From positions 1 to 64,000 of the forward strand of contig JAVVHA010000003.1 of assembly GCA_032249735.1 (NCBI GenBank): a DNA stretch of 64,000 nt, read 5' to 3'. The notes under the pieces were generated by a model, which made no database searches, had not been told where the DNA came from, and was given only the letters and a program-made list of their open reading frames with translations. Positions 1-8,230 of the stretch are shown piece after piece (position 1 is the stretch's first letter; each line of letters opens with the position of its first letter). Source of the DNA: Dehalococcoidia bacterium (GTDB taxonomy: Bacteria; Chloroflexota; Dehalococcoidia; SM23-28-2; HRBIN24). The position numbers were made by a program, and so were the translations under genes.

Positions 1-8
1 GTGATGGG

Positions 9-1223
9 GTGACAGAGGGTCCGGAGGCCGCGCTCCGCCCGCGCCTGCGTCCTCTGGACATACGCCGCCTGGGGGATGTGCTGGTGCTGCGCGACCCCTT
101 AGGACTCTGCCCCCAGGAGCTCCTGGTGCCTGCCCATCTCGCCCCTCTGCTGGGCCTCCTGGACGGCACCCGCGACCTGACGGCCGTCCAGGCCTCCTTC
201 CAGCTCCTCACAGGCCGATACGTGAGCCTCTCCCAGCTGGAGGAGCTAGTGGTCCGCTTAGATGCCTCCTTGCTCCTGGACACCCCCTCCTTCCAGGAGG
301 CCTACCAGAGGGCCCTAGAGGAGTTCCGCTCTGCCCCTTTCCGCCCGCCAGCCCTGGCCGACCAAGTCTATCCCGGCGATGTCCAAGCCCTCTCGCAAGC
401 GCTGGATGGCTACCTGCAGGCCGCACCACCCCCTGAGGAGGCAGCCAACGCGGTGGGTATCATAAGCCCCCACATCGACTATGGGCGGGGCTGGCGAGTT
501 TACGCCCAGGTCTGGGGGGCGGCCAGGCGGGCCATCCTGGAGGCGGAGCTGGTCATCGCCCTGGGCACCGACCACGCCGGGGGACCGGGGGCCATCACCC
601 TCACCCGCCAAAGCTATGCTACCCCATATGGCGTCCTGCCTACATATTCTACGGCGGTGGAAGAGCTGGCGGAGGCCCTAGGGGAGGAGGCCTTCGTCCA
701 GGAGCTCCACCATCGGCGCGAGCACTCCTTGGAGTTGGCCCTAGTATGGCTCCATCACCTGCGTGGGGGACGTCCTGTGCCTGTGGTCCCTGTGCTGTGC
801 GGCTCCTTCGCCCCCTACGTGGAGGGGGAGTTGGAGGCTGCCAGCGACGCAAAGCTCGAGATGACGCTGAGGATCTTAGCCTCCCATATGCAGGGCAAGA
901 GGGCCTTGGTGGTGGCCGCCGCCGACCTCTCCCACGTTGGTCCCACCTTCGGCGACCCCTTCCCCTGGGGCCTGATGGAGCGTGCCCATCTGCGAGGCGC
1001 CGATGGCAAGCTCCTGGCAGCCATGGAGGCGGTAGACGCCGCGGCCTTCCTCGGGGAGGTGCGGGCCTGTAGGGATAGGTACCGCATCTGTGGCCTTCCC
1101 CCCATCTACATGGCCTTGCGCCTCCTGGCCGGGCACAGGGGGCGCGTCCTGGCCTACGAGCAGTGCCCTGCCGACCCCCAAGGTGGCTCCCTGGTCTCCA
1201 TCGCTGGCGCCCTGATCCTCTAG
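9..1223 (+). CDS. MEMO1-family protein (AmmeMemoRadiSam system protein B-like) with N-terminal extension
   Basis: 404 aa. The MEMO1 core starts near residue 148 and carries the expected metal-site-like signatures: SPHIDY (153-158), GTDHAGG near 185 and DLSHVGP near 305. These proteins are related to class III extradiol dioxygenases but have no settled biochemical role in bacteria. The first ~130 residues are extra compared with the usual ~270 aa family members and look like a small winged-helix/PqqD-type domain (inference). The GTG start at 9 overlaps a TGA at 10-12, so an upstream gene may end there with a GTGA overlap. The usual partners, an AMMECR1 protein and a radical SAM protein, are not visible here and could lie upstream. 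The stop overlaps the convergent methyltransferase by 4 bp. Confidence 0.85.
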   Translation: MTEGPEAALRPRLRPLDIRRLGDVLVLRDPLGLCPQELLVPAHLAPLLGLLDGTRDLTAVQASFQLLTGRYVSLSQLEELVVRLDASLLLDTPSFQEAYQRALEEFRSAPFRPPALADQVYPGDVQALSQALDGYLQAAPPPEEAANAVGIISPHIDYGRGWRVYAQVWGAARRAILEAELVIALGTDHAGGPGAITLTRQSYATPYGVLPTYSTAVEELAEALGEEAFVQELHHRREHSLELALVWLHHLRGGRPVPVVPVLCGSFAPYVEGELEAASDAKLEMTLRILASHMQGKRALVVAAADLSHVGPTFGDPFPWGLMERAHLRGADGKLLAAMEAVDAAAFLGEVRACRDRYRICGLPPIYMALRLLAGHRGRVLAYEQCPADPQGGSLVSIAGALIL

Positions 1224-1855
1224 ATGCCGTGCCCCACCCGCCTCAGCACTCGTAGAGAGCCTTGGCAGAGGTAATCCTTGAAGGCGCCGGAGGCCAGGGC
1301 CCGCAGATAGACGTGATAGGGGGCCTGACCACCCTGAGAAGGGTCGGGGAAGACATCGTGGATGGCCAAGAGGCCACCCACGACGATGTGGGGAGCCCAG
1401 CCCTCGTAGTCCGCCTGGGCGTTCTCCTCGGTGTGGCTGCCATCGATGAAGACCATGGCCAGGGGGGTGCGCCAATAGGCGGCCACCGTGGCCGACCGCC
1501 CCACGATGGCAATGACCGTCTCCTCCAGCCCCGCCAGGGCCATGGTGCGGCGAAAGGCGGGCAAAGTGTCCACCTGCCCGAACTCGTCCACGAAACGGGG
1601 GTCGAAGTAGGGTTGGCCCGGCTGTTGCTCCTCTGAACCGCGGTGGTGGTCGATGGTGAAAAGGACGGTGCCCATCTCCTGGGCCGCCGCCCCCAGGTAT
1701 ATGGTGGACTTGCCCACATATGTGCCCACCTCCAGCAGAGGCCCAAGGGCTGCCGCCTCCCTCCCCGCCCGGTAAAGGGCCAGCCCTTCATCATCGGGCA
1801 TGAAGCCGGGGGTGGCGCGTGCCAGCCGGAGAAGCCTCTCCTCCACTCCTCTCAC
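1220..1855 (-). CDS. Class I SAM-dependent methyltransferase (Methyltransf_24 type)
   Basis: 211 aa. The SAM-binding loop is LLEVGTYVGKST (about residues 40-51), followed by FTIDHH and then FIDGSHTEENAQAD (about 135-148), the combination typical of Methyltransf_24/cephalosporin-hydroxylase-like methyltransferases. The substrate is unknown; relatives often sit in polysaccharide or glycolipid loci. It is the last gene of a four-gene minus-strand operon and its ATG overlaps the stop of the toroid gene by 4 bp, so it is translationally coupled. That context suggests it modifies the same product as the GT4 and the second methyltransferase upstream. Confidence 0.8.
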   Translation of the reverse strand: MRGVEERLLRLARATPGFMPDDEGLALYRAGREAAALGPLLEVGTYVGKSTIYLGAAAQEMGTVLFTIDHHRGSEEQQPGQPYFDPRFVDEFGQVDTLPAFRRTMALAGLEETVIAIVGRSATVAAYWRTPLAMVFIDGSHTEENAQADYEGWAPHIVVGGLLAIHDVFPDPSQGGQAPYHVYLRALASGAFKDYLCQGSLRVLRRVGHGI

Positions 1856-2865
1856 CCCTCGTGTAGAGACCTGAACAGGAGACCGCCAGGGGTCAGGTCA
1901 TACAGGCAATCCATGGCCAAGACCACGGCCGCCGCCGTCCAGGTGGGGCGTTGGCCATCGGGCCAGGGGCCATCGGTGGGCACCGTGCCGATGCGGAACC
2001 CGCCGTCTTCGTCCTGCCAGGCCAGCTGCCAGCCAAGGATGCGGCGGCCCAGGGACCGCGCCCCCACCACGTCCAGGGCCATGGCCAACTCGCAGCTCTC
2101 GGCCACCGTCACCCAGGGGCGGTCGGCGCGGCACCGCACCCCCAGCTGTGGGTGGACGAACTGCCGCCAGCGGCTGACGAGGCGCTGGCGTGCAGCGGAG
2201 CCCCGCACCAGCCCACACAGGACAGGGTAATACCAGTGCATGGCGAAGCAGGACTCGTCCTCGGGGAGGGTGCACCCCATCTTCCCCTCCCAGGTGACGA
2301 AGGCCCTCTCCAGACGCCGCCGCCCCTCCCTCCACCGCTGGTGGTGGGGCTTGCCCAGGACGGCGGCGATGCGCTCGGCACAGAGGATGGCCGCCCGCAC
2401 ACTGGAGGTGCCGGCCACCAGGCTATCGGGCCACACCCTCCCTAGGCGGTCGCTAGCCCAGTATATGAGCCCTTCCTCCCCCTGAAGGGCAAAGGCAAAT
2501 TCCACCGCCCTGGCCACCGTAGGCCACATCCGCTCAAGAAAGCGCCGGTCCCTGGTAAGGAGGTAATGGTGCCAGGACCCCAACGCCACATAGGTGGACA
2601 TGTTGGTGTCACGAGTGAAGTCCACCGGCACCCCTTCTTCGTAATAGGACCAGAAGCTGCCGTCCTCGTTCTGCACCTCTTGTAGCCAAAGGTAGGCCTT
2701 CTTCGCCCGCTCATGGAGGCCCCCCACGTCCAGGGCCATGGCGCACTCCACCATGTCCCAGGGATCCATCAGTCCCTCCTGGTGGGAGGGGATGATGCCA
2801 TCGGCCCGCTGGTGCTGGGCGATGTAGGCCACAGCCGCCTTTAGGCGCTCCCTCAGGCTCTCCAT
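1852..2865 (-). CDS. Alpha/alpha-toroid protein (six-hairpin glycosidase or prenyltransferase-like fold)
   Basis: 337 aa. Repeated helical hairpins with QxxDG-type turns are visible: HQRADGIIP near the N terminus, VQNEDGSFWSYY near residue 64 and WQDEDGGFRIG near residue 290. This pattern is typical of alpha/alpha-toroid enzymes, some of which are annotated as prenyltransferase and others as six-hairpin glycosidases. I cannot see a diagnostic catalytic DxDD or DCTE motif, so activity is not assigned. It overlaps the methyltransferase upstream by 13 bp and the one downstream by 4 bp. A glycan-processing or terpenoid-related role within the GT4/methyltransferase cassette is inference. Confidence 0.65.
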   Translation of the reverse strand: MESLRERLKAAVAYIAQHQRADGIIPSHQEGLMDPWDMVECAMALDVGGLHERAKKAYLWLQEVQNEDGSFWSYYEEGVPVDFTRDTNMSTYVALGSWHHYLLTRDRRFLERMWPTVARAVEFAFALQGEEGLIYWASDRLGRVWPDSLVAGTSSVRAAILCAERIAAVLGKPHHQRWREGRRRLERAFVTWEGKMGCTLPEDESCFAMHWYYPVLCGLVRGSAARQRLVSRWRQFVHPQLGVRCRADRPWVTVAESCELAMALDVVGARSLGRRILGWQLAWQDEDGGFRIGTVPTDGPWPDGQRPTWTAAAVVLAMDCLYDLTPGGLLFRSLHEG

Positions 2866-3578
2866 GGTTTCTGAAAATAGAGCACCAGGCTCTTGCCCAT
2901 GATGGGGTTAAGGGCCTCCTCCAGCCACCGCAGGGGGCTATGAGGGTGGCAGATGTCCCACACCAGCAGCTGATGGTATAGGCGGATGGGCAGGGGCTCC
3001 CGGCCATCCTGTTGCAGGTGGCCCATAAGGCATCGCAGCCACCAGTAGGGGGAGTGTAGGGCATGGGCGTGGTGTCGGCCTACTAGGCGTAGGCCCAGCT
3101 TCTGGAAGGCACCAGCCAGTTGGTGCCCCTTATATATGCGCACATGACCCCCGGGCTGGCGCCGATAAGGGGGCGAGAGGGCCCAGCACACCTTCTCCGG
3201 CCAATACCGGGGCACCGTCACCGCCAGCCTCCCCCCAGGCCGGAGGACCCGCACCAGCTCGGCCATGGCCTGGGCATCGTCGGGCACATGCTCCAGGGTC
3301 TCGGCGCAGATGATACGGTGGAAGAGGCCGTCGGGGAAAGGGAGGCGCAAGAGATCGGCACGCAGGCAGAGGAACAGGGCACCATCCTCTTGCTCCTGGG
3401 GGTCCATGCTGGCGAGGATATGCCGGGCCTGCGCTACTGCCTCTCCGTCCAGGTCTAAGGCCACCACCTTGGCCCCCAGCCGGTAGGCGGCGAAGGCGTG
3501 GCGCCCTCCCCCACAACCGGCGTCTAGCACCCACTGCCCCCGCCGCACCCCCAGGCGGCGCAGGTCTACGGTGAGCAT
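2853..3578 (-). CDS. Class I SAM-dependent methyltransferase
   Basis: 241 aa. Motif I is WVLDAGCGGGRHAFAA (about 16-31), the acidic residue binding the SAM ribose lies in VVALDLDGEAV, and the post-motif region reads CAETLEHVPDD and VLRPGGRLAVTVP. This is a Methyltransf_11/UbiE-like Rossmann methyltransferase. The C-terminal ~90 residues (after YKGHQL) are likely a substrate cap. The start codon lies 13 bp inside the glycosyltransferase gene and the stop 13 bp inside the toroid gene. The cognate acceptor is unknown, probably a product of the neighbouring glycosyltransferase. Confidence 0.82.
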   Translation of the reverse strand: MLTVDLRRLGVRRGQWVLDAGCGGGRHAFAAYRLGAKVVALDLDGEAVAQARHILASMDPQEQEDGALFLCLRADLLRLPFPDGLFHRIICAETLEHVPDDAQAMAELVRVLRPGGRLAVTVPRYWPEKVCWALSPPYRRQPGGHVRIYKGHQLAGAFQKLGLRLVGRHHAHALHSPYWWLRCLMGHLQQDGREPLPIRLYHQLLVWDICHPHSPLRWLEEALNPIMGKSLVLYFQKPWRA

Positions 3579-4807
3579 GGCGACGGCCCCCTGCGCAGAG
3601 CCAGGGCCTCTTCATATACGCGGACAGTCTCCCTGGCCGCCCTCTCCCAGCTGAAGAGGCGGAGGACCCGCTGCCTGCCGGCCTCGCCCATGCGCGCCCG
3701 CCTCTCCGGGTCGTCTAAAAGCTCCACGATGGCCCTGGCCATAGCCTCTGCGTCGTAGCAGGGGACCAGGCACCCCGCCTCCCCATCGTCCCCCACCACC
3801 TCGGGCAAGGCACCGGCAGCGAAGGCCACCACCGGCACCCCACAGGCCATGGCCTCGGCCGCCGGCAAGCCGAAGCCCTCGTACAGGGAGGGGCATATAG
3901 CCAGAGCAGCCTTGGAGTACTCCCGCACCAAGTCCTCCGTCTCCAGGCGGCCCAGGAACCGCACCCGTCCATCGAGACGATAGCGGGTTAGGTAGGCCAG
4001 GTGCCCAGGGCGTTTTTCCCCCACTACCACTACCTCCACTGGCCTCTGGGCGGCCACCCGCGCCACTGCCTCGTAGAAGTGTTGGAGGCCCTTTATAGGC
4101 ATGTCGGCGCTGTTAACCAGGATGAGGCGGCGGGGATGTCTCTCCACCCCTGGCAGAGGGCGGAAGGCTTGGGCGTCCACCCCGTTGGCCACCACCCGTA
4201 GCTTGTGGGCGTCTACCCCCATGTAGCGCACCACATCGGCACACGCCCGTTGAGAGACGGTGATGAGCAAGGGGAGGCGTCTGGCTACTATCCCTTGCAT
4301 CCATAGGAACCAGTACCAGTTGCCAACGCCCCACCGCTCCCAACGGGAGCGGGCGGCAGCCAAGGCGAAGGCCCGATCGATGTGGATGGGGTGGTGGATG
4401 GTGGCCACCACCGTCAGGCCCCGGGCCTTGAGGCGCAACAGCCCGAAACCCAGGCTCTGGTTATCGTGGACGACGTCCACGGGCCACCGTTGCAACAGCC
4501 GCACCACCCGCAGAGAGAAGGTGAGGGGCTCAGGGTAGAGGCCGGACACCGCCATGGCGTACTCCAGAAAGTCGACCATCCCCCTAGCCCTTCGCAGGCA
4601 CCTTGGGGACAGGCCGTCTCCGGCATAAAGGTCGAGGCTGGGCACCCTCACCAAGGGCACCCCCTCCGGCACCCGCGGGTAGGGAGGGCCTGCCAGCACC
4701 ACCACCTGGTGGCCTAGGCGTGTCAGCTCCCGCGACAGATAGTAGACGTATACGCCCTGGCCCCCGCAGTAAGGGTTGCCCCGGTAGCTGAGCAGCGCTA
4801 TCCGCAT
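3566..4807 (-). CDS. GT4-family glycosyltransferase (GT-B fold)
   Basis: 413 aa. The N-terminal Rossmann half starts MRIALLSYRGNPYCGGQGVY, with the Gly-rich acceptor-side loop typical of GT4. The C-terminal half carries the retaining E-x7-E signature, SLYEGFGLPAAEAMACGVP, with the two Glu near residues 310 and 318. It would transfer a sugar from a nucleotide-sugar donor to an unknown lipid or small-molecule acceptor on the cytosolic face of the membrane. It is the first gene of the minus-strand operon and diverges from the RNase J-like gene across a 119-bp gap that contains an inverted repeat. Confidence 0.85.
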   Translation of the reverse strand: MRIALLSYRGNPYCGGQGVYVYYLSRELTRLGHQVVVLAGPPYPRVPEGVPLVRVPSLDLYAGDGLSPRCLRRARGMVDFLEYAMAVSGLYPEPLTFSLRVVRLLQRWPVDVVHDNQSLGFGLLRLKARGLTVVATIHHPIHIDRAFALAAARSRWERWGVGNWYWFLWMQGIVARRLPLLITVSQRACADVVRYMGVDAHKLRVVANGVDAQAFRPLPGVERHPRRLILVNSADMPIKGLQHFYEAVARVAAQRPVEVVVVGEKRPGHLAYLTRYRLDGRVRFLGRLETEDLVREYSKAALAICPSLYEGFGLPAAEAMACGVPVVAFAAGALPEVVGDDGEAGCLVPCYDAEAMARAIVELLDDPERRARMGEAGRQRVLRLFSWERAARETVRVYEEALALRRGPSPCSP

Positions 4808-4863
4808 CCTTGGCCCGGGGGCGCGCGGCCCCGCGTCTCCTTCCTAGGATAGACATACCCTCT

Positions 4864-4885
4864 CGTGCGCGTAAAGGCGCGCACG
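4864..4885. repeat. Perfect 8-bp inverted repeat in a divergent promoter region
   Basis: CGTGCGCG (4864-4871) and CGCGCACG (4878-4885) are separated by a 6-nt spacer, TAAAGG. The repeat lies between the divergent GT4 and RNase J-like genes and ends 13 bp before a TATAAT. That is where a -35 element or an operator would lie. It could be a dimeric repressor or activator site for either gene. Confidence 0.5.
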
Positions 4886-4898
4886 CCCCCCGCTGGCT

Positions 4899-4904
4899 TA
4901 TAAT
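4899..4904 (+). promoter_or_regulatory. -10 hexamer TATAAT upstream of the RNase J-like gene
   Basis: A perfect TATAAT in very GC-rich surroundings, 22 bp before the chosen ATG at 4927. No good TTGACA lies 16-18 bp upstream; the inverted repeat 4864-4885 occupies that position, which suggests activator or repressor involvement. Confidence 0.5.
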
Positions 4905-4926
4905 GGGCGCAACAGGGGAGAGGGGC

Positions 4927-6543
4927 ATGCCGCGCCTTGCCGTCTTGGGTGGGGTGGCGGAGGTGGGGGGGAACAAGGTGATGCTGGAGCAGGAGGGCCA
5001 TGTCCTCTTCCTGGACTTCGGTATCTCATACAAGCGCAGGGGCCACTACTACGAAGAGTACGTCAACCCCCGCGCCGCCCTGGGCCTTCTCGACCTGCTG
5101 GAGATGCGCCTTCTCCCCCCTCTGGAGGGGCTATACCGCCCCGACCTCCATCCCCCCTTTCCCTTCTGGGAGCGCTACCGGGAGCTTCCCACCTACTATG
5201 ACCTGCGAGGGGCACAGGTGGAGGGGGTACTATGCTCCCATGCCCACTTAGACCACTCGGGCTACATATCGGCCCTAAGGGAGGAGGTGCCCGTCCTCAC
5301 CTCTCTCCTCTCGGCCCTCATCATGAAGGCCATACAGGACACCAGTCAGCCCGACTTCGAGCAACAGGTGGTCTACTACTCACCGCGTCAGGCCCGCCCC
5401 GATTCGGGCCTCCTGGAGCCCTGTAAGGGGGCGGAGGCGCGCCAGCGCCCCTTCTGCGTCTTCTCCTCTCACGTCACAGACGCGGTGCAGCGGTTCTGGC
5501 AAGACATCCCTGCCGCCCGGGGCCTGGCCTCAGCACTCCTCAAACCGGTGGGGGAGGAGATGCAGCTGGGGCCCTTCTATATCCGCCATTTCCCGGTGGA
5601 CCACTCCATCCCGGGGGCGGGCGCCTTCTTGATGGAGGTGGGTGGTATAGCCGTGGCCTATACAGGCGACCTGCGCTTCCACGGAGGGCAGGCCTCCGCC
5701 AGCCAGGCCTTCGCCCAGGCCCTTGGCCAGGTGGCCCGAAGGCTTCCCCTCGTCCTCCTCTGCGAGGGGACGCGGGTGGGGGACGAGCATCAGGAGCCGG
5801 TGAGCGAGGAGATGGTGGCCCAGAGGGCCCTCTCCTTTATGCAGGAGACCCAGGGCCTCATCATCGCCGATTTCGGGCCCCGTAACCTGGAGAGGCTAGC
5901 CATTTTCCACCGCCTGGCCTCCCACCTGGGCCGCCAGCTGGTCATCACCGCCAAGGACGCGTACCTGGTGGAGAAGGCGCGCCTGGCCGACCCTTCCCTG
6001 CCCCCACTGGACGCGTGCGGGAACGTCCTCCTCTACCATCAGCCCAAGCTCCGGGTGCAGCGGTGGGAGCAAGAGACCTATGCCCGGCACCGGCACCGCC
6101 TGGTGGGCCCGGAGGACGTCCACCGCCATCAAGACCAGATGATCCTCTGCTTCAGCTACTATGACCTTAAGGACCTGCCCAGCATCCGCCCCCGCCCTGG
6201 GAGCCTATACCTCTACTCCAACCATGAGGCCTTCGATGAGGAGATACAGATGGACTTCCGTCGCTTGCGGCACTGGCTGGAGCATTTCGGCCTTCGGTAC
6301 GTAGGCCTGCCGCGGGAGGAGCTGAACTGGCGGGTCCCCCCGGAGGAGGCGGGGCTGCACGCCTCTGGCCACGCCCCCGCCCACCACCTTATGCAGCTCA
6401 TCGAAGAGGTGCGGCCCCACCTCCTTGTGCCCCTGCACACCGAGCATCCCGAGTGGTTCGCCCATCGCCTTAAAGGCTCCGCCACCTCCGTCCATCTCCC
6501 CCAAGAGGGGGAGTCCCTGGACCTGGCCCGTCTCCTGGGCTAG
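4927..6543 (+). CDS. RNase J-like metallo-beta-lactamase fold hydrolase
   Basis: 538 aa from the chosen ATG. I chose 4927 because GGAG at 4917-4920 is well spaced and a promoter-like TATAAT overlaps the region encoding the longer reading frame. It shows the MBL metal motif SHAHLDHSG (about 104-112), a later GDLRFHG and a C-terminal HTEHP segment. The order matches the MBL/beta-CASP RNase J family, whose members degrade or mature RNA from the 5' end. It diverges from bacterial RNase J1 in spacing and lacks an obvious long C-terminal domain, so a different phosphoesterase role is possible. It is transcribed alone. Confidence 0.75.
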   Translation: MPRLAVLGGVAEVGGNKVMLEQEGHVLFLDFGISYKRRGHYYEEYVNPRAALGLLDLLEMRLLPPLEGLYRPDLHPPFPFWERYRELPTYYDLRGAQVEGVLCSHAHLDHSGYISALREEVPVLTSLLSALIMKAIQDTSQPDFEQQVVYYSPRQARPDSGLLEPCKGAEARQRPFCVFSSHVTDAVQRFWQDIPAARGLASALLKPVGEEMQLGPFYIRHFPVDHSIPGAGAFLMEVGGIAVAYTGDLRFHGGQASASQAFAQALGQVARRLPLVLLCEGTRVGDEHQEPVSEEMVAQRALSFMQETQGLIIADFGPRNLERLAIFHRLASHLGRQLVITAKDAYLVEKARLADPSLPPLDACGNVLLYHQPKLRVQRWEQETYARHRHRLVGPEDVHRHQDQMILCFSYYDLKDLPSIRPRPGSLYLYSNHEAFDEEIQMDFRRLRHWLEHFGLRYVGLPREELNWRVPPEEAGLHASGHAPAHHLMQLIEEVRPHLLVPLHTEHPEWFAHRLKGSATSVHLPQEGESLDLARLLG

Positions 6544-6561
6544 GGAGCTAGCCCAGGGCAG

Positions 6562-7389
6562 CTACGAGTGGGGCACCTCGATGCCCGCGGCATGGAAGGC
6601 CTCCTTGAGGCGGCGGCGCAGCTCCCCGGCCACCTCCCACTGCTTCATAGGCTCCGTCTCCCCCAACACCTTGATGACGACACCCGAAGGGGCCAGCTCC
6701 TCCACCCGCAGGGCCCTGGGGGGCGAGATGATCATGCCCTGGAACCGAGGGTCCGTCGCCAGCTCCTGGCCCACCCTGTCGATGATGCGAAAGACCCTCT
6801 CCAGGTCCTCCTTATAGGAAATGACCACATCGATGTTGACACGGGAAAACTCCTTGGTGAGGTTGCTCACCACCCTTACCTCCGCATGGGGGATGAAATG
6901 GACCGTGCCGTCCATGTCCCGCAGGATGGTGCGGCGCAGCCCCACGTCCTCCACCAGGCCGGTGACGCCGGCGATGCGCACCACGTCCCCCTTGCTGTAC
7001 TGGTTCTCCAGCAGGATGAAGAAGCCGTTGATGACATCGCGCACCAGGCTCTGGGCAGCGATTCCCAGGGCCAGGCCCGCCACCCCCGCCCCCGCCAGCA
7101 GGGGGGCGATGTTGATGCCCACCAGGGGCAGGACGAGCAATAAGGCAGTGAGGGCCAGCACCGCTCGGCCACTGCCGGTAAAGAGGCGAGCCAGGGTATG
7201 GGTGCGCTGCTCTACCTCCTCTGGCGTCTTATCGGCCAGCCCCTTCCGCACTCCCGCCCGGATGAGCGGGGGGACTACCCGGTGTAAGGCCCAGTCAGCC
7301 ACCAGGGCGGCTATCACGATAACGGCGATGCGGAGCCCATCGCTCAGCAGGTACTCCCGCACCTGTTGCCAAGTGAGCAGAAGGGGCAT
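6562..7389 (-). CDS. MscS-type mechanosensitive ion channel
   Basis: 275 aa from ATG 7389, chosen because GGAGG sits 6 nt upstream; a longer in-frame start at 7434 lacks this. Three predicted membrane helices are followed by the pore-lining TM3 and beta domain, with the family signature AAQSLVRDVINGFFILLENQ and then GDVVRIAGVTGLVEDVGLRRT. It should form a heptameric channel that releases solutes on hypo-osmotic shock. The cytoplasmic alpha/beta domain ends at IEVPHS. It is convergent with the RNase J-like gene. Confidence 0.9.
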   Translation of the reverse strand: MPLLLTWQQVREYLLSDGLRIAVIVIAALVADWALHRVVPPLIRAGVRKGLADKTPEEVEQRTHTLARLFTGSGRAVLALTALLLVLPLVGINIAPLLAGAGVAGLALGIAAQSLVRDVINGFFILLENQYSKGDVVRIAGVTGLVEDVGLRRTILRDMDGTVHFIPHAEVRVVSNLTKEFSRVNIDVVISYKEDLERVFRIIDRVGQELATDPRFQGMIISPPRALRVEELAPSGVVIKVLGETEPMKQWEVAGELRRRLKEAFHAAGIEVPHS

Positions 7390-7454
7390 GGACGCACCTC
7401 CACCAGCCCATGGCGCTGGGGGTGATAGTGCCACTGGTGATCGTACATCGCGCG

Positions 7455-7485
7455 GGAGGGCGTCCTGAAAGGGGATGCGCCCTCC
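7455..7485. repeat. 8-bp inverted repeat between dsrE-like and mscS genes
   Basis: GGAGGGCG (7455-7462) pairs with CGCCCTCC (7478-7485) around a 15-nt loop. It lies downstream of the DsrE-like gene and upstream of mscS, both on the minus strand. No T-run follows, so it is a weak terminator candidate or an operator. Confidence 0.35.
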
Positions 7486-7569
7486 TACATATCATGCTCT
7501 CGTATCAGCCCTCTTACGGGAAGGCAAGGGAGGGCCTCTTGCAGGCGCAGATGGCCGAAGGGCCGCCCC

Positions 7570-7938
7570 CTACACGCTCACCACGGCGTCGGCGGAGAGG
7601 ACCACGTCGTTGAGGGTGGCGGCACCCACCACCTCTGCCCCTTCGATGAAGTCGCCCCGGTCCAGCCCCAAAAGCATGCACGATTGCTCGCAGACCATGA
7701 ACCGCACGCCGGCCTGGCGCGCTTGGTCCATCACCTCCTTAAGGGTGGGGAAGGCACCCACCTGGATCTTCTCCGCCTCCCCCTTCTTAAAGGCGGTGAT
7801 GCCCTTGATGAAGGCGTAGATGATGGGCTCCTGCCCCATGGCAGCAGCGGTAGTGGCCAGCACGAAGGGCGCATATAGCCGCTCTGGTGTGTCCGTCCCA
7901 CTGGTGAGCAGATAAACGATCTTCTTCCTCTCGGCCAT
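7570..7938 (-). CDS. DsrE-family sulfur-relay protein
   Basis: 122 aa. Starts KKIVYLLTSGTDTPERLYAPF, followed by the DsrE-type small alpha/beta fold with a candidate sulfur-carrying cysteine in the segment CEQSC near residue 86. The family transfers persulfide sulfur between proteins or regulates redox enzymes. It starts 4 nt after the TusA-like gene, so the two probably form a sulfur-trafficking pair expressed from the promoter at 8201-8230. The substrate protein is not visible. Confidence 0.82.
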   Translation of the reverse strand: MAERKKIVYLLTSGTDTPERLYAPFVLATTAAAMGQEPIIYAFIKGITAFKKGEAEKIQVGAFPTLKEVMDQARQAGVRFMVCEQSCMLLGLDRGDFIEGAEVVGAATLNDVVLSADAVVSV

Positions 7939-7942
7939 GGCC

Positions 7943-8179
7943 CTAACCCCCCTTGCGTATCAAGACCCTCAGCTGCCCATCGTCCTTGCGGACCGCCAAC
8001 ACCTGGTGGCCAGCCCACTTGGCCCAGGCCTGCAGGTCGGGCTCCGCTGCCGGGTCGGTGGCCAGCACCTCCATCACCTGCCCCGACTCCAGCTCCTCTA
8101 TCTCCTGCCGTGCCCGTAGCACGGGCCCCGGACAATACTGACCCCTTACGTCCACCACCTTCGCTACCTGCACCTCCAT
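7943..8179 (-). CDS. tusA: TusA-family sulfurtransferase
   Basis: 78 aa from the ATG at 8179, preceded by AGGAGGGG. An upstream in-frame start at 8230 would lie inside the promoter, so I reject it. The family motif VRGQYCPGPVLRAR contains the reactive CPxP cysteine near residue 16. It relays persulfide sulfur, either for tRNA thiolation and cofactor synthesis or for sulfur oxidation. It is paired with a DsrE-family gene directly downstream, the usual DsrE/TusA couple. No dissimilatory sulfur genes are nearby, so a biosynthetic or redox-regulatory role is more likely here (inference). Confidence 0.88.
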   Translation of the reverse strand: MEVQVAKVVDVRGQYCPGPVLRARQEIEELESGQVMEVLATDPAAEPDLQAWAKWAGHQVLAVRKDDGQLRVLIRKGG

Positions 8180-8200
8180 GAGCCCCTCCTGACGCCCCAG

Positions 8201-8230
8201 ATTATCGCATTTGTCGACTGTGTTTGTCAA
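8201..8230 (-). promoter_or_regulatory. Sigma-70-like promoter for tusA-dsrE
   Basis: On the minus strand TTGACA (complement of 8225-8230) is followed after 18 bp by GATAAT (complement of 8201-8206). A TG dinucleotide is placed as in an extended -10. The predicted transcript starts near 8194, giving a leader of about 15 nt before ATG 8179. The -35 overlaps the last codons of the upstream methyltransferase gene by 4 bp. Confidence 0.75.
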
